A DNA stretch of 62,747 nucleotides from Halobacteriovorax sp. (GCA_020048985.1 JAIFLR010000030.1:1-62747), one strand, 5' to 3'. Numbered from the stretch's first letter, positions 7,423-15,878 are shown. A program made the numbers and translations. The notes: generated by a model from the sequence alone, not told the origin.

Positions 7423-7526
7423 TCAACTGCTAAGGCGCTTGTCTCTTGCAAGAAATATGACCAGGCTCAGAACTTATAACTTCCCAAATTGATTCATGGA
7501 TTGGAGCGGTGCTGAAATAGTTCTCC

Positions 7527-7554
7527 TTGAAACTCAAGAAAAGGAAGTTAACAT
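7527..7554 (+). promoter_or_regulatory. Promoter of SDR gene, leaderless geometry
   Basis: TTGAAA (7527-7532), 16 bases, TAACAT (7549-7554), then 6 bases to the ATG at 7561. Transcription should start at or next to the ATG. Confidence 0.5.
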
Positions 7555-7560
7555 AGAGTC

Positions 7561-8409
7561 ATGAAAAACATCTTAATCACTGGTGCCTCCTCAGGAATCG
7601 GTAAAGCATGCGCTCTGGCAGCGGCGAAACTTGATTTTATTGTCTACGCCGGTCACCGTAAGGATTCTGATGGTGAAATGCTTAAGGCCCTTCATCCAAA
7701 CATCAGACCCATTAAAATGGATGTGGTGAGTGAGCAGGATCGGAAGTCTACCTTCGAGCTGATCACAAGAGAGTGCGGGCAGCTGGATTGTTTATTTAAC
7801 AACGCCGGTATCTCTGCCTCTGGTTCCAGCGAATTCCAGTCTCTTGAAAAATATCGAAGTCAGATGGAAGTGAATTTCATTTCACCAGTGGCGATGACTC
7901 AGACTTTTTTGCCACTACTTAGAAAGTCCAGAGACCCAAGAATTTTATTTACGGGGTCTGCTGCCGGCCTCCTTGCGAAACCCATGATTGCTTCCTACTG
8001 CGCCAGTAAGTTTGCCCTCGAGTCTTTTGTGGATGTACTGAGAATTGAGCTGGCCACCTGGAATATTAAAGTGGCAATTTTTGAGCCGGGAAAAATCAAA
8101 ACAGAGATTTATAAAAAATCCTTTGATGAAGCCGTGGCAGAAAAATCAAAAATGAGTGAACTCGAACTTTCTCTATACAAACCTCTCATTGATGTGGCGA
8201 TGTTCAATATGGAAAATGCCGATGGCATGAGTAGTGAAGTATCAGAAGTGGTGGATGTTTTTCTGCATGCTCTTACCGCCAAAAAACCAAAGTCCCGCTA
8301 CCCCGTAGGTGGAGACGCAAAGATGCAGGCCTTCGTTGGAAAATATTTTCCTGATTGTTTGAAAGACTGGCTCATCAAACAAAAACTTAAAAAGTTTGGG
8401 TATAAATAA
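7561..8409 (+). CDS. Short-chain dehydrogenase/reductase
   Basis: 282-residue cytoplasmic SDR. The dinucleotide-binding motif is TGASSGIG (residues 7-14), followed by NNAG near 80. The catalytic set is Ser (FTGSAAG, near 139) and YxxxK (YCASK, near 152). Length and a C-terminal extension suit the classical or atypical 'RetSDR-like' group acting on lipids, steroids or alcohols, but the substrate cannot be read from sequence. It stands alone, convergent with argH. AAGGAAG lies 12 bases before the ATG, which is far for a ribosome site, and the promoter position favours a leaderless message. Confidence 0.88.
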   Translation: MKNILITGASSGIGKACALAAAKLDFIVYAGHRKDSDGEMLKALHPNIRPIKMDVVSEQDRKSTFELITRECGQLDCLFNNAGISASGSSEFQSLEKYRSQMEVNFISPVAMTQTFLPLLRKSRDPRILFTGSAAGLLAKPMIASYCASKFALESFVDVLRIELATWNIKVAIFEPGKIKTEIYKKSFDEAVAEKSKMSELELSLYKPLIDVAMFNMENADGMSSEVSEVVDVFLHALTAKKPKSRYPVGGDAKMQAFVGKYFPDCLKDWLIKQKLKKFGYK

Positions 8410-8424
8410 ATCTCAGGGGATTAA

Positions 8425-9786
8425 TTATTTGAGAAGCGTGATTTGTTTTTCGATTTCTGCTAGCGACGTTCCACCAGCAAATTTTCTTTTCTCAACTGTG
8501 GCCTCAAAAGTCAGCTTCTCTAAAAAATCAGCACTGATTCCCGAGGTGAGGGCCTGTATATCTTTAAGGGCCAGTTCATGAACTTGAACTTTTTTACTTT
8601 CTGCCAGTTCTACTAAACCAGCAACTACGCCGTAAGCCTCACGAAAAGGTACACCCTGATCGGTGAGGTGATTGGCCAGCTCTGTGGCCAAAATATGACC
8701 TTGATTCAAAAGAGTTTTAGCGCGTTTCTCATTTACTGTGAGTTCAGCTACAAAGTGCGAGAAAATATTGAGTGTGAGTTTGACGTCATTGGTGACACGA
8801 ACATATGGGATTTTTGATTCATGCAGATCACTAGCGTAACTAGTGGCAAGACCTTTCACTAATGTCATCACACCACTGGCGTCTCCCATCCACAGCGAGG
8901 CTTTGGCACGAGCAAGCTCAGCGATATCGGGATTTCTTTTGTTGGGCATGATCGAGCTGCCCGTTGACCAGTTAGGTGAGAGCTCAACCAGACCCACAGG
9001 TGCCGATGACCAGTAGATAATATCTTCGGCCAGTCTAGATAGGTGAACACCAAAGTGGGCCGAGGCCTGCAAGAAATTGATGACACTGTCACGCTCTCCA
9101 ACAGAATCATAGCTGTTCGTTGAGGGAGAATCAAAACCCAGAGTTTTGGCAATTTTATTCAGGTCCAGCGCCAGAGTTGTTCCGGCCAAAGCGGCTGAAC
9201 CAATGGGCATAGTACTTAGAGCATCTGCTTTGACCGTTTCAAATTTTTTGAGGTCCCGCTTTAGCGCCCAAGCGTGTCCAAGGATGGCGTGACTCCAACG
9301 GATAGGTTGTCCATTTTGAAGATGAGTCATTCCTGGAATGATAATGTGTTTATTTTTATCGGCCAGTGTGACCATGCTTTCAATGAGAGTCTTTAAAAGT
9401 GCCACAACTTCAGTGGCCGAATCGGCCACATGAAGTTTTAGCGTCGTTGCAATGAGATCATTCCTTGATCTTCCAGCATGCATCTTTTTTCCCAATCCTT
9501 GGGTATGATCACTCACAAATCTTTCCAGATTCATGTGTATATCTTCATCTTCTTCGCGCCACTCAAACTTATCCGATGCCATGAGTTCAGAGGCCTCTGA
9601 GAGGGCACCCTGAATCTTGGCACATTCGTCTTTGGTAAGAATGCCGATTTCGGCCAAACCGCTGGCCCATGCTTTCTGGACTAAAATTTCCTGAACGTAG
9701 AGCTGCTTATCCGGATTCACACCATTGGTGAAGCTGGCCAAGAGTTCGCTCTTCGAAGGCTGAAATTTTGTCGAAAGCACTGACAT
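8425..9786 (-). CDS. argH: Argininosuccinate lyase
   Basis: Last step of arginine synthesis: argininosuccinate to arginine plus fumarate. 453 residues, standard length. Family landmarks include HMNLERF near 105, GRSRNDL near 125, GMTHLQNGQPI near 175, and the mobile signature loop GSSIMPNKRNPD near 302 containing the catalytic serine. ATG at 9786 with AAGGAT inside the end of argG; the two genes are 5 bases apart, so they are co-transcribed. No leader or internal promoter is evident. Confidence 0.97.
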   Translation of the reverse strand: MSVLSTKFQPSKSELLASFTNGVNPDKQLYVQEILVQKAWASGLAEIGILTKDECAKIQGALSEASELMASDKFEWREEDEDIHMNLERFVSDHTQGLGKKMHAGRSRNDLIATTLKLHVADSATEVVALLKTLIESMVTLADKNKHIIIPGMTHLQNGQPIRWSHAILGHAWALKRDLKKFETVKADALSTMPIGSAALAGTTLALDLNKIAKTLGFDSPSTNSYDSVGERDSVINFLQASAHFGVHLSRLAEDIIYWSSAPVGLVELSPNWSTGSSIMPNKRNPDIAELARAKASLWMGDASGVMTLVKGLATSYASDLHESKIPYVRVTNDVKLTLNIFSHFVAELTVNEKRAKTLLNQGHILATELANHLTDQGVPFREAYGVVAGLVELAESKKVQVHELALKDIQALTSGISADFLEKLTFEATVEKRKFAGGTSLAEIEKQITLLK

Positions 9787-9791
9787 AGCAA

Positions 9792-11000
9792 TTATCCTTG
9801 AAAGTTCTTTTGATCACGAAGCCCTGCTTTCCAAGGTCCGTAACAAACTGTTTTAGAATATCCGTTAGCGTGCTTATTCATTTGATACTGGTCGATTTCA
9901 AAGCTCACGCCAGCTTCATCATACAAGGCGTAGTTTGATTGACGAGCAACCACACGTGCCTGGCCACCTTCAAGTTTGATCGTGATATCGCCATTCAGAG
10001 TTTTAGAAGCTTCAACAAAGAAGGCTTCTGCAGCAAAACGAACGGCCGAATGCCAGTGACCATCATAAATCGCGGCCCCGTATGCTTCGCCAACGTTGCG
10101 AGCAACTGTTTGAAGTTCACGGTTCCAAGTTAGATGCTTAAGGTTTTTAGCTGCAAGGTGAAGTAGAGTTCCGCCCGGAGTTTCATAAACGCCACGGCTC
10201 TTAATACCGATAGTTCTTTCTTCTACGAGATCAAGCACACCAACACCTGCGGCACCGGCAACTTGGTTAAGTTTAGTTAATAGAGCAGCAGGGCCCATGG
10301 TGTCCCCGTTCACAGCAACTGGCAGACCATTTTTGAAAGTCAGGTTAACTGTCACAGCATCTTTAAGCGCTTTCTCAGGAGTGGCGACCCATTCGTACAC
10401 AGAAGCTGGGTTGTATTCTTTAGTGATGTTTTCTAGTACTCCACCTTCGCAAGAGCGGTGGAAAAGGTTCACGTCGACTGAGAAAAGTTTTTCAACGTTT
10501 TCAAAAGCGATGCCTTTAGTGGCGAGGTATTCGATCAATTCTTTGCGACCTGTGTAGTTCCATTTTTTCCAAGGAGCGATGACTTCAATTTCTGGAGCAA
10601 GGTATGCCCAAGATTTTTCAAAACGAAGTTGATCATTGCCTTTTCCTGTGGCCCCGTGAGCGATGGCATCACAACCAAGTTTTTTAGCAAAATGAGCAAT
10701 TCTTTCAGCGATCAGTGGTCTACCAAGAGCAGTTCCAAGAAGGTAGTCGTCCTGATAAGTGGCGTTGGCACGGACAGCAAGGAAAGCAAATTCACTGGCA
10801 AATTTATCTTTTAGATCTTCAAAAATAAAATCACTGGCACCAAGCTTTTTGGCCCAACCCTTAAGGTACTCACCATCTGGAGCGTTTCCGAGGTCAGCAC
10901 AGTAAGCAATGACTTCAGCATTATAGGTATCTTTTAACCAAGGGATGATAGCAGAAGTATCAAGGCCGCCAGAAAAAGCGAGTAGAATTTTTTTAGTCAT
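9792..11000 (-). CDS. argG: Argininosuccinate synthase
   Basis: Joins citrulline and aspartate using ATP to give argininosuccinate. 402 residues. The PP-loop motif AFSGGLDTS lies at residues 8-16, with further ATP and citrulline motifs such as AHGATGKGNDQ near 118. The start is set at ATG 11000 (MTKKILLAF) with AGGAG upstream; an in-frame start further out at 11063 would lie inside the promoter and ARG box. First gene of argGH, divergent from argC. ARG box 1 covers its -10, so ArgR repression is expected. Confidence 0.97.
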   Translation of the reverse strand: MTKKILLAFSGGLDTSAIIPWLKDTYNAEVIAYCADLGNAPDGEYLKGWAKKLGASDFIFEDLKDKFASEFAFLAVRANATYQDDYLLGTALGRPLIAERIAHFAKKLGCDAIAHGATGKGNDQLRFEKSWAYLAPEIEVIAPWKKWNYTGRKELIEYLATKGIAFENVEKLFSVDVNLFHRSCEGGVLENITKEYNPASVYEWVATPEKALKDAVTVNLTFKNGLPVAVNGDTMGPAALLTKLNQVAGAAGVGVLDLVEERTIGIKSRGVYETPGGTLLHLAAKNLKHLTWNRELQTVARNVGEAYGAAIYDGHWHSAVRFAAEAFFVEASKTLNGDITIKLEGGQARVVARQSNYALYDEAGVSFEIDQYQMNKHANGYSKTVCYGPWKAGLRDQKNFQG

Positions 11001-11031
11001 AGGGACTCCTTTTCGATTTATGCAAGATGCA

Positions 11032-11045
11032 TGAATAATTATGCA
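11032..11045 (-). promoter_or_regulatory. ARG box 1 (ArgR operator of argGH)
   Basis: TGAATAATTATGCA differs by one base from the core of the E. coli ARG consensus (TGAAT-4-ATTCA). The same 14-mer recurs at 11095, and near-identically on the other strand at 11115. Its centre is 63 bp from that of box 2. Confidence 0.8.
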
Positions 11046-11067
11046 TAAAAAAAGAAAAAACAAGCAA
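11038..11067 (-). promoter_or_regulatory. argGH promoter
   Basis: Minus strand: TTGCTT (11067-11062), 18 bases, CATAAT (11043-11038). The -10 lies wholly inside ARG box 1. Predicted start near 11031 leaves a 31-base leader with a Shine-Dalgarno sequence. Confidence 0.55.
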
Positions 11068-11079
11068 ATTCTTTGCTTG
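11061..11079. repeat. Perfect inverted repeat linking the two arg promoters
   Basis: CAAGCAAA and TTTGCTTG flank a 3-base centre. The left arm carries the argG -35 and the right arm overlaps the argC -35, so the divergent promoters are arranged back to back with their -35 elements 9 bases apart. Confidence 0.65.
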
Positions 11080-11105
11080 ACGAGAAAATAAATATGAATA
11101 ATTAT
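11077..11105 (+). promoter_or_regulatory. argCJBFR promoter
   Basis: TTGACG (11077-11082), 17 bases, AATTAT (11100-11105) within ARG box 2. The predicted start near 11112 is 2 bases before the argC ATG, implying a leaderless or nearly leaderless mRNA. The -35 is strong; the -10 is weak. Confidence 0.45.
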
Positions 11106-11108
11106 GCA
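11095..11108 (+). promoter_or_regulatory. ARG box 2 (ArgR operator of argC operon)
   Basis: Exact copy of the box 1 14-mer. It spans the probable argC -10. Paired with box 3 at 20-bp centre spacing, about two helical turns, as in double ARG boxes of other bacteria. Confidence 0.8.
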
Positions 11109-11113
11109 CGTAC

Positions 11114-12115
11114 ATGCATAATTATTCTTTGGCGAAAATTAAAGTGGCGGTTGTCGGTGGGTCTGGATATTCAGGCCAGGAGCTTCAGCGCCTACTCAAT
11201 AAGCACCCTCATGTTGAATTGACTGGTCTCTTTAACTCGCAAACAGCTAATAAAATGAACCCGTCTGACTATCAGGTCGTCTTTTTGGCAACTCCGGCAG
11301 AAGTCTCGGCGGAGCTGGCCCCGAAAATTATGGAATGTGGAACTAGTGTGATTGACCTGAGTGGGGCGTACCGCTTGAGCTCTGGGGACATCGAAGCCAC
11401 TTATAAAGAGTCTTATGGTATGGCGCATCCTTCAATTGGGCTTTTCTCAAAAGCTCAATACGGCCTAGTTCCGTGGATGAAGCCAACTGCTGAAGCTCCT
11501 GTTCTCATTTCCAATCCTGGATGTTATGCCACGGCGATCCTGATGGGGCTTTTGCCGCTTCTTTCAGACAACCTAATTCACGCTGACTCGATTGTGATTG
11601 ATGCCAAATCAGGAACTACTGGGGCCGGAAAAAAAGCTGTTGAGTCGCAACTCTTCAGTGAAGTTGATGGCGAGTGTTTACCTTACAAGGTCGGCGTTCA
11701 TCAGCACCTGCCTGAAGTTAAACTTTATGCCCAGATTTTTGGTGATTATCATATTGATCCATTTCTCACCACGAGCTTAATTCCAACTCGTCGTGGGATT
11801 ATCGCTGGCATCTACTGCAAACTTAATCACGGCAAACACGCTAGTGACGTGACTCACGCACTCAACGATTATTACGGCAATTACCCACTGGTGGAATTTA
11901 GTTCTGAAATTTCCCGTGAGATGGTTTCTCTTAAGAAAGTCGTGGGGACAGCAAAAACTCACATTTCTTTTTCAGTTATTGGCGAAAAACTTTATCTCTT
12001 CTCTTGTATCGACAATCTCCTTAAGGGAGCTGCTTCTCAAGCGATTGAGAATTTTAATTTGATTCACCATTTTCCAGTAACCACAGGGCTGGAGCATTTG
12101 GAGGCGATCGTATGA
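11114..12115 (+). CDS. argC: N-acetyl-gamma-glutamyl-phosphate reductase
   Basis: NADPH-dependent reduction of N-acetylglutamyl phosphate to the semialdehyde, third step of arginine synthesis. 333 residues. The nucleotide-binding motif is VVGGSGYSGQE near the N-terminus, the active-site cysteine is in NPGCYATA near 137, and SGTTGAGKK and VGVHQHLPE follow. The start is uncertain: ATG 11114 lies within ARG box 3 and has no Shine-Dalgarno sequence; TTG 11129 is an in-frame alternative giving MAKIKVAVV. The promoter position supports leaderless translation from 11114. Its TGA overlaps the argJ ATG. Confidence 0.95.
   Translation: MHNYSLAKIKVAVVGGSGYSGQELQRLLNKHPHVELTGLFNSQTANKMNPSDYQVVFLATPAEVSAELAPKIMECGTSVIDLSGAYRLSSGDIEATYKESYGMAHPSIGLFSKAQYGLVPWMKPTAEAPVLISNPGCYATAILMGLLPLLSDNLIHADSIVIDAKSGTTGAGKKAVESQLFSEVDGECLPYKVGVHQHLPEVKLYAQIFGDYHIDPFLTTSLIPTRRGIIAGIYCKLNHGKHASDVTHALNDYYGNYPLVEFSSEISREMVSLKKVVGTAKTHISFSVIGEKLYLFSCIDNLLKGAASQAIENFNLIHHFPVTTGLEHLEAIV
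11115..11128 (-). promoter_or_regulatory. ARG box 3, overlapping the argC start codon
   Basis: Reverse-strand copy of the same 14-mer with one change. Boxes 2 and 3 form a 13-bp perfect inverted repeat around 6 bases (11096-11127). The repeat includes the first codons of argC, so the operator is partly translated. Confidence 0.75.
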
Positions 12116-13314
12116 AACTTGGACCAGGCATTGCCAAAACACCACTACCTAAAGGCTTCTACGCAGGTGGAGTGAATTCAGGTGTAAGAAAATATCGTCC
12201 AGACGTGGGTCTTATCACTTCAGATACTGACATCACTGCCGCTGGCGTTTTTACTCAGAATGAAGCAAAGGCCGCTCCGGTTTTGTGGTCACAAAAACTT
12301 GTGCCTTCAAATAAAATTCGCGCCATCATCACTAACTCTGGTCAGGCCAATGCTGCCACTGGGGAAGAAGGGATTAAAAATAATTATCTGATGGTAAAAG
12401 CAACTGCTGAAGTCGTGGGCTGCGCTCCAGAAGAAGTCCTTGTGGCCTCAACCGGCATGATTGGTGTTCATTTGAATGTGGACCTGATTAATAAATGTTT
12501 ACCAGAACTCGCTGCCCGTGTGACCAATACGGCTGAACATTTTGCCAACGCAATTTTGACTACTGACTTAGTGCCTAAAACTGTTTCTACAACTCTCAAA
12601 CTTTCAACGGGAGAGATTTGTATTACGGGTATCGCTAAGGGCTCCGGCATGATTCACCCAAATATGGCGACTATGCTCGGGTATATTTTAACTGACGCTA
12701 AAATTGAAGCGACCCAAGCTCATACCTTTTTGAAAACGGCCGTTGATCAGTCCTTCAATATGGTGAGCGTTGATGGTGACACTTCAACTAATGACTGTGC
12801 TTTCTTACTGGCCAACGGGGCCAGTGGCATTGAGCTTAAAACTGAAGATGACAAAGAACTTTTCCAAGCAACTGTGATTCAAGTTTCTCAGCTCCTTGCT
12901 CAGGCGATTGCCAGAGACGGAGAAGGGGCGACTAAACTCATCGAAATTAATATGACTGGTGCCAGTGATTTAATGCTCGCTAAAAAAGCTGCTCGTGGCC
13001 TGACAGTGAGTCCACTCTTTAAGTGTGCCATTCATGGTGAAGATCCAAACTGGGGAAGAATTCTTGCCCGTTTGGGGGCAGAAGGAATTCCATCAGCAGA
13101 ACTTAATAAGATGACTTTGAAGCTTCAAGGGGAAGAGATTTTCACTCATGGAGCTCCCATTCTTTTTGACCGGGACAAAGTGCGCGGGCTGCTCCGTACA
13201 GACACAGTTCTAGTGGAAATCATTTTTCCTAATACAAATGTGACTCCTGTTGTGAAAGCTTGGGGATGTGACTTTTCTAAAAAATATGTTGATATCAATG
13301 CGGAGTATAACTAA
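12112..13314 (+). CDS. argJ: Bifunctional ornithine acetyltransferase / N-acetylglutamate synthase
   Basis: Transfers the acetyl group of N-acetylornithine to glutamate and so recycles it; the bifunctional form also uses acetyl-CoA. This explains the absence of argA and argE here. 400 residues. The self-cleavage site is in KGSGMIHPNMATML near residue 178-191, where the Thr becomes the nucleophile of the beta chain. SVDGDTSTND follows near 222, and GEDPNWGR near 305. ATGA overlap with argC and a one-base overlap with argB show tight translational coupling. Whether it is mono- or bifunctional cannot be told from sequence alone. Confidence 0.96.
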   Translation: MKLGPGIAKTPLPKGFYAGGVNSGVRKYRPDVGLITSDTDITAAGVFTQNEAKAAPVLWSQKLVPSNKIRAIITNSGQANAATGEEGIKNNYLMVKATAEVVGCAPEEVLVASTGMIGVHLNVDLINKCLPELAARVTNTAEHFANAILTTDLVPKTVSTTLKLSTGEICITGIAKGSGMIHPNMATMLGYILTDAKIEATQAHTFLKTAVDQSFNMVSVDGDTSTNDCAFLLANGASGIELKTEDDKELFQATVIQVSQLLAQAIARDGEGATKLIEINMTGASDLMLAKKAARGLTVSPLFKCAIHGEDPNWGRILARLGAEGIPSAELNKMTLKLQGEEIFTHGAPILFDRDKVRGLLRTDTVLVEIIFPNTNVTPVVKAWGCDFSKKYVDINAEYN

Positions 13315-14129
13315 TGAAATCTTGGGTCATCAAACTGGGCGGAGCTGCCCTTTCTAATCCTGAAGCAGCAAGAAATCTTGCTCAAGCCATTGTTCTTTTA
13401 AAAGAGCAGGGCGAATCGGTTGTGGTTGTACACGGCGGTGGTCCCATGATTAATAAACGATTAGAAGAAAAAAATATTTCGTGGTCTTTCCATGAAGGTC
13501 AGAGAGTCACGACTCCAGAAATGATGACTGTCATTGAGAGTGCTCTCGGTGAAGTGAATCAGATGATCTGTGACGTCTTCACTGAGTATGGAATCAAAAA
13601 CATTGGTATTCCAGGAAATACCAACGATATGTTTTTCTGCCGCCAGATGAATCCTATTTTAGGTCAAGTGGGTGAAGTGATAAAAGTTGATCCTTCAATC
13701 GTGGAAGATGCTTTGGCGATGGACTTTGTTCCTGTCATTGCTCCGATCGGAGTGGATGAAGAGGGGAGAAGCTATAATATCAATGCAGACTGGGGAGCTT
13801 CTTCGCTCGCCTCAACGTTGAATGCCAAAGCACTCGTTTATGCTACTGATCAACGTGGAATCTTAGACTGCAATGAGCTTCCTTATGATTCTCTGACACT
13901 TAGTCAGTTGAAAATTCTGATGGATAAAGGTGGAGTCACTGGCGGTATGCTGGCCAAGAGCCGCAGTATTGAAAAGGCCCTTATGTCTGGGGTGAAAAAA
14001 GTTTGTGTGACTCATGCTTTAGAGATGAAAGAGCTTATTGAAACCAGAATCGGCGGCACGATGTGTGTTGAAATGGGCCGACTTGAGCAGGTTATGAAAT
14101 TGAAGGAGAACAACTATGCAGTTTCCTAA
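13314..14129 (+). CDS. argB: Acetylglutamate kinase
   Basis: Phosphorylates N-acetylglutamate with ATP, second step of the pathway. 271 residues of the amino-acid kinase family: KLGGAAL at residues 6-12, VVHGGGPMINK near 40, the substrate region FHEGQRVTTPEMM near 60, and GGVTGGMLAKS near 205 near the nucleotide site. The enzyme lacks the long N-terminal helix typical of arginine-inhibited hexameric forms, so allosteric inhibition by arginine is doubtful; this is inference. The 14-base overlap with argF continues the coupled series. Confidence 0.95.
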   Translation: MKSWVIKLGGAALSNPEAARNLAQAIVLLKEQGESVVVVHGGGPMINKRLEEKNISWSFHEGQRVTTPEMMTVIESALGEVNQMICDVFTEYGIKNIGIPGNTNDMFFCRQMNPILGQVGEVIKVDPSIVEDALAMDFVPVIAPIGVDEEGRSYNINADWGASSLASTLNAKALVYATDQRGILDCNELPYDSLTLSQLKILMDKGGVTGGMLAKSRSIEKALMSGVKKVCVTHALEMKELIETRIGGTMCVEMGRLEQVMKLKENNYAVS

Positions 14130-15036
14130 TAAAGGCCACTTCTTAGATGGCAAAGAAATGAGTCCTCAAAGACTCAATGATCTTTTGAGTCTTGCTGAAA
14201 CACTTAAATCTGAGAGAGATCTAGGCATCCTTCGTGATGACCTCAAGGGTAAAACTCTGGCCCTCTTATTTGATAAACCTTCGCTTCGTACGCGCATGAG
14301 CTTTACTCTGGCGATGACTGAGCTTGGTGGGAACGTGATTGAAGCTCCGGCGAATTTAAGAAAGCATGAAGAACCTGAAGACCTTGCAGGAGTAATGTCT
14401 CGATACGTTCACGGAATCATGATTAGAACTCACGCTCATGTTGGTCTTGATCGGTTTGTTTCTCGCTCAAAAGTTCCCGTGATGAACGGCTTAACTGATG
14501 AGCATCACCCTTGTCAGGGACTTGCCGACATTCTTACTATGAAACAAGCTTTTGGTTCCACGGAAGGTTTGGTTCTGACTTATATTGGGGATGGGAATAA
14601 CATTCTTCACTCCCTTATGGTTCTTGCTCCCTTAGTTGGTATCCACGTTCATTACGCGGCTCCGGCAAATTATCAGCCTGACGGCAAACTTCTCGAGTGG
14701 TGCCAGATGAGAAAGGGTGTTACCGGAAGTGTAAAAGCCTTTAAGACACCTGAAGAAGCGGTCAAGGGTTGTAATGCTATTTATACTGATGTGTGGACAA
14801 GTATGGGCTTTGAAAGCGAGAATGAAGAGAGAATCAAAGCTTTTGCTGGCTACCAAGTTAATGAAGATCTTTATAAACAAGCCGCGCCTCAAGCAATCGT
14901 TATGCATTGTATGCCGATGGTGAGAGGGCAGGAGATCACTTCAGAGATGGCCGACCACGATCGATCATTTATTTATCAGCAGGCCGAGAATCGCCTCCAC
15001 GTGCAAAAAGCACTATTGTGGGAATTATTAAGGTAA
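14116..15036 (+). CDS. argF: Ornithine carbamoyltransferase
   Basis: Makes citrulline from ornithine and carbamoyl phosphate. 306 residues. The carbamoyl-phosphate site is KPSLRTRMSF near 52; the more common version is STRTR, and Leu at this position also occurs in true ornithine enzymes. HPCQGLADI lies near 133, the ornithine loop VWTSMGFE near 226, and HCMP near 262. The DVWxSMG loop argues against acetylornithine or succinylornithine specificity. Start at ATG 14116 with AAGGAG upstream, inside the end of argB. Confidence 0.93.
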   Translation: MQFPNKGHFLDGKEMSPQRLNDLLSLAETLKSERDLGILRDDLKGKTLALLFDKPSLRTRMSFTLAMTELGGNVIEAPANLRKHEEPEDLAGVMSRYVHGIMIRTHAHVGLDRFVSRSKVPVMNGLTDEHHPCQGLADILTMKQAFGSTEGLVLTYIGDGNNILHSLMVLAPLVGIHVHYAAPANYQPDGKLLEWCQMRKGVTGSVKAFKTPEEAVKGCNAIYTDVWTSMGFESENEERIKAFAGYQVNEDLYKQAAPQAIVMHCMPMVRGQEITSEMADHDRSFIYQQAENRLHVQKALLWELLR

Positions 15037-15042
15037 AAAACT

Positions 15043-15492
15043 ATGTCACCGGCAGTTTCAGAGCGCTTTAATATTTTGCGAAAAATCCTGGAATCAGGAA
15101 AAAATTCTACTCAAGAAGATATTCGCGACATGCTGGAGGCCAAAGGCCACGATGTCAATCAATCTACTATCTCCAGAGATTTGCGAAAATTGGGAGCGAT
15201 TAAGGGGACTGATAGCAAGGGGCGGACGGTTTATCGATTGTCTGATTCAACTCCTGAGACTTCTTTTGCGTCTCAGTCGTTGGGTGATCTTATTCTCAAT
15301 ATTTTGCACAATGACTCAATGATTGTTATTCAAACCACGCCGGGCTCTGCTTCGCTTGTGGCCCGGCACTTAGATATGAACAAGCCAGCTGACATCCTGG
15401 GGACCATTGCCGGGGACGATACGATTTTTGTGGCGCCCTCTAAGGAATACACCATCAAACAAACCATTACCGAGATACGTGAATCCTTTTAA
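15043..15492 (+). CDS. argR: Arginine repressor ArgR
   Basis: 149-residue ArgR with an N-terminal winged helix (STISRDLRKLGAIKG, residues about 47-61) and a C-terminal arginine-binding and hexamerisation domain (GSASLVARHLDM near 108, GTIAGDDTIFVAP near 127). Arginine-bound hexamers should bind the three ARG boxes at 11032-11128. Placement as the last gene of argCJBF-argR means it is controlled by the operator it binds. ATG at 15043, 6 bases after argF, with AAGG upstream. No clear terminator follows. Confidence 0.96.
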   Translation: MSPAVSERFNILRKILESGKNSTQEDIRDMLEAKGHDVNQSTISRDLRKLGAIKGTDSKGRTVYRLSDSTPETSFASQSLGDLILNILHNDSMIVIQTTPGSASLVARHLDMNKPADILGTIAGDDTIFVAPSKEYTIKQTITEIRESF

Positions 15493-15538
15493 ACTAGGGG
15501 ATCGTTTTAGTCGGAATAATCTGTGCCAAAATTTATCT

Positions 15539-15566
15539 TTGATGTTTTATCTTATGCTTCTATAAT
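15539..15566 (+). promoter_or_regulatory. Promoter with consensus -10, leaderless geometry
   Basis: TTGATG (15539-15544), 16 bases, TATAAT (15561-15566), then exactly 6 bases to the ATG at 15573. The predicted first transcribed base is the A of the ATG. Confidence 0.65.
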
Positions 15567-15572
15567 TTCATT

Positions 15573-15878
15573 ATGAAGTTTTTTTTGCTTAATTTCATTT
15601 CATTCCTTATCGCGGTGTCGTCGCTTTATACATGTTTTCATTTTGAAATTAATTTTAATGATGATGGAACTGATGCTCTTTCCTCCCTGCCGCTTCTTAA
15701 ATTAGATCCAATGAAGAGCCCAAATGGGAAGACTTCCCATAGTCCAGAAATCTTAAATTTTTTCATAGGTGAACGGGCAATTTTTGCCGATTTATCTGAA
15801 CTTCCTACTGTCTCTTTCCTTCACTATCTTCCTATTCATTCTCTCTCCAGATTAAAAGACTTCTTCCTTTTGATTTAG
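15573..15878 (+). CDS. 101-residue protein with N-terminal membrane segment, unknown
   Basis: I do not recognise this product. An uncleaved or cleavable hydrophobic N-terminus (residues 1-22, FFLLNFISFLIAVSSLY) suggests export or membrane anchoring; the rest is hydrophilic to mixed and ends hydrophobic (FFLLI). There is no Shine-Dalgarno sequence, but a consensus promoter is placed for a leaderless message, which supports it being a real gene. It precedes the symporter/pseudo-ABC operon by 47 bases in the same direction and shares its AT-rich composition, so it may belong to that locus. Confidence 0.5.
   Translation: MKFFLLNFISFLIAVSSLYTCFHFEINFNDDGTDALSSLPLLKLDPMKSPNGKTSHSPEILNFFIGERAIFADLSELPTVSFLHYLPIHSLSRLKDFFLLI

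Noticed and set aside
11001-11063. Longer N-terminus for argG
   Set aside because: The extra 21 codons run through the -10 and ARG box 1; AGGAG and MTKKILLAFSGG fit 11000.
14116-15036. Acetylornithine carbamoyltransferase instead of argF, because of SLRTR
   Set aside because: The ornithine loop VWTSMGFE and HCMP match true ornithine enzymes, and argJ makes free ornithine.
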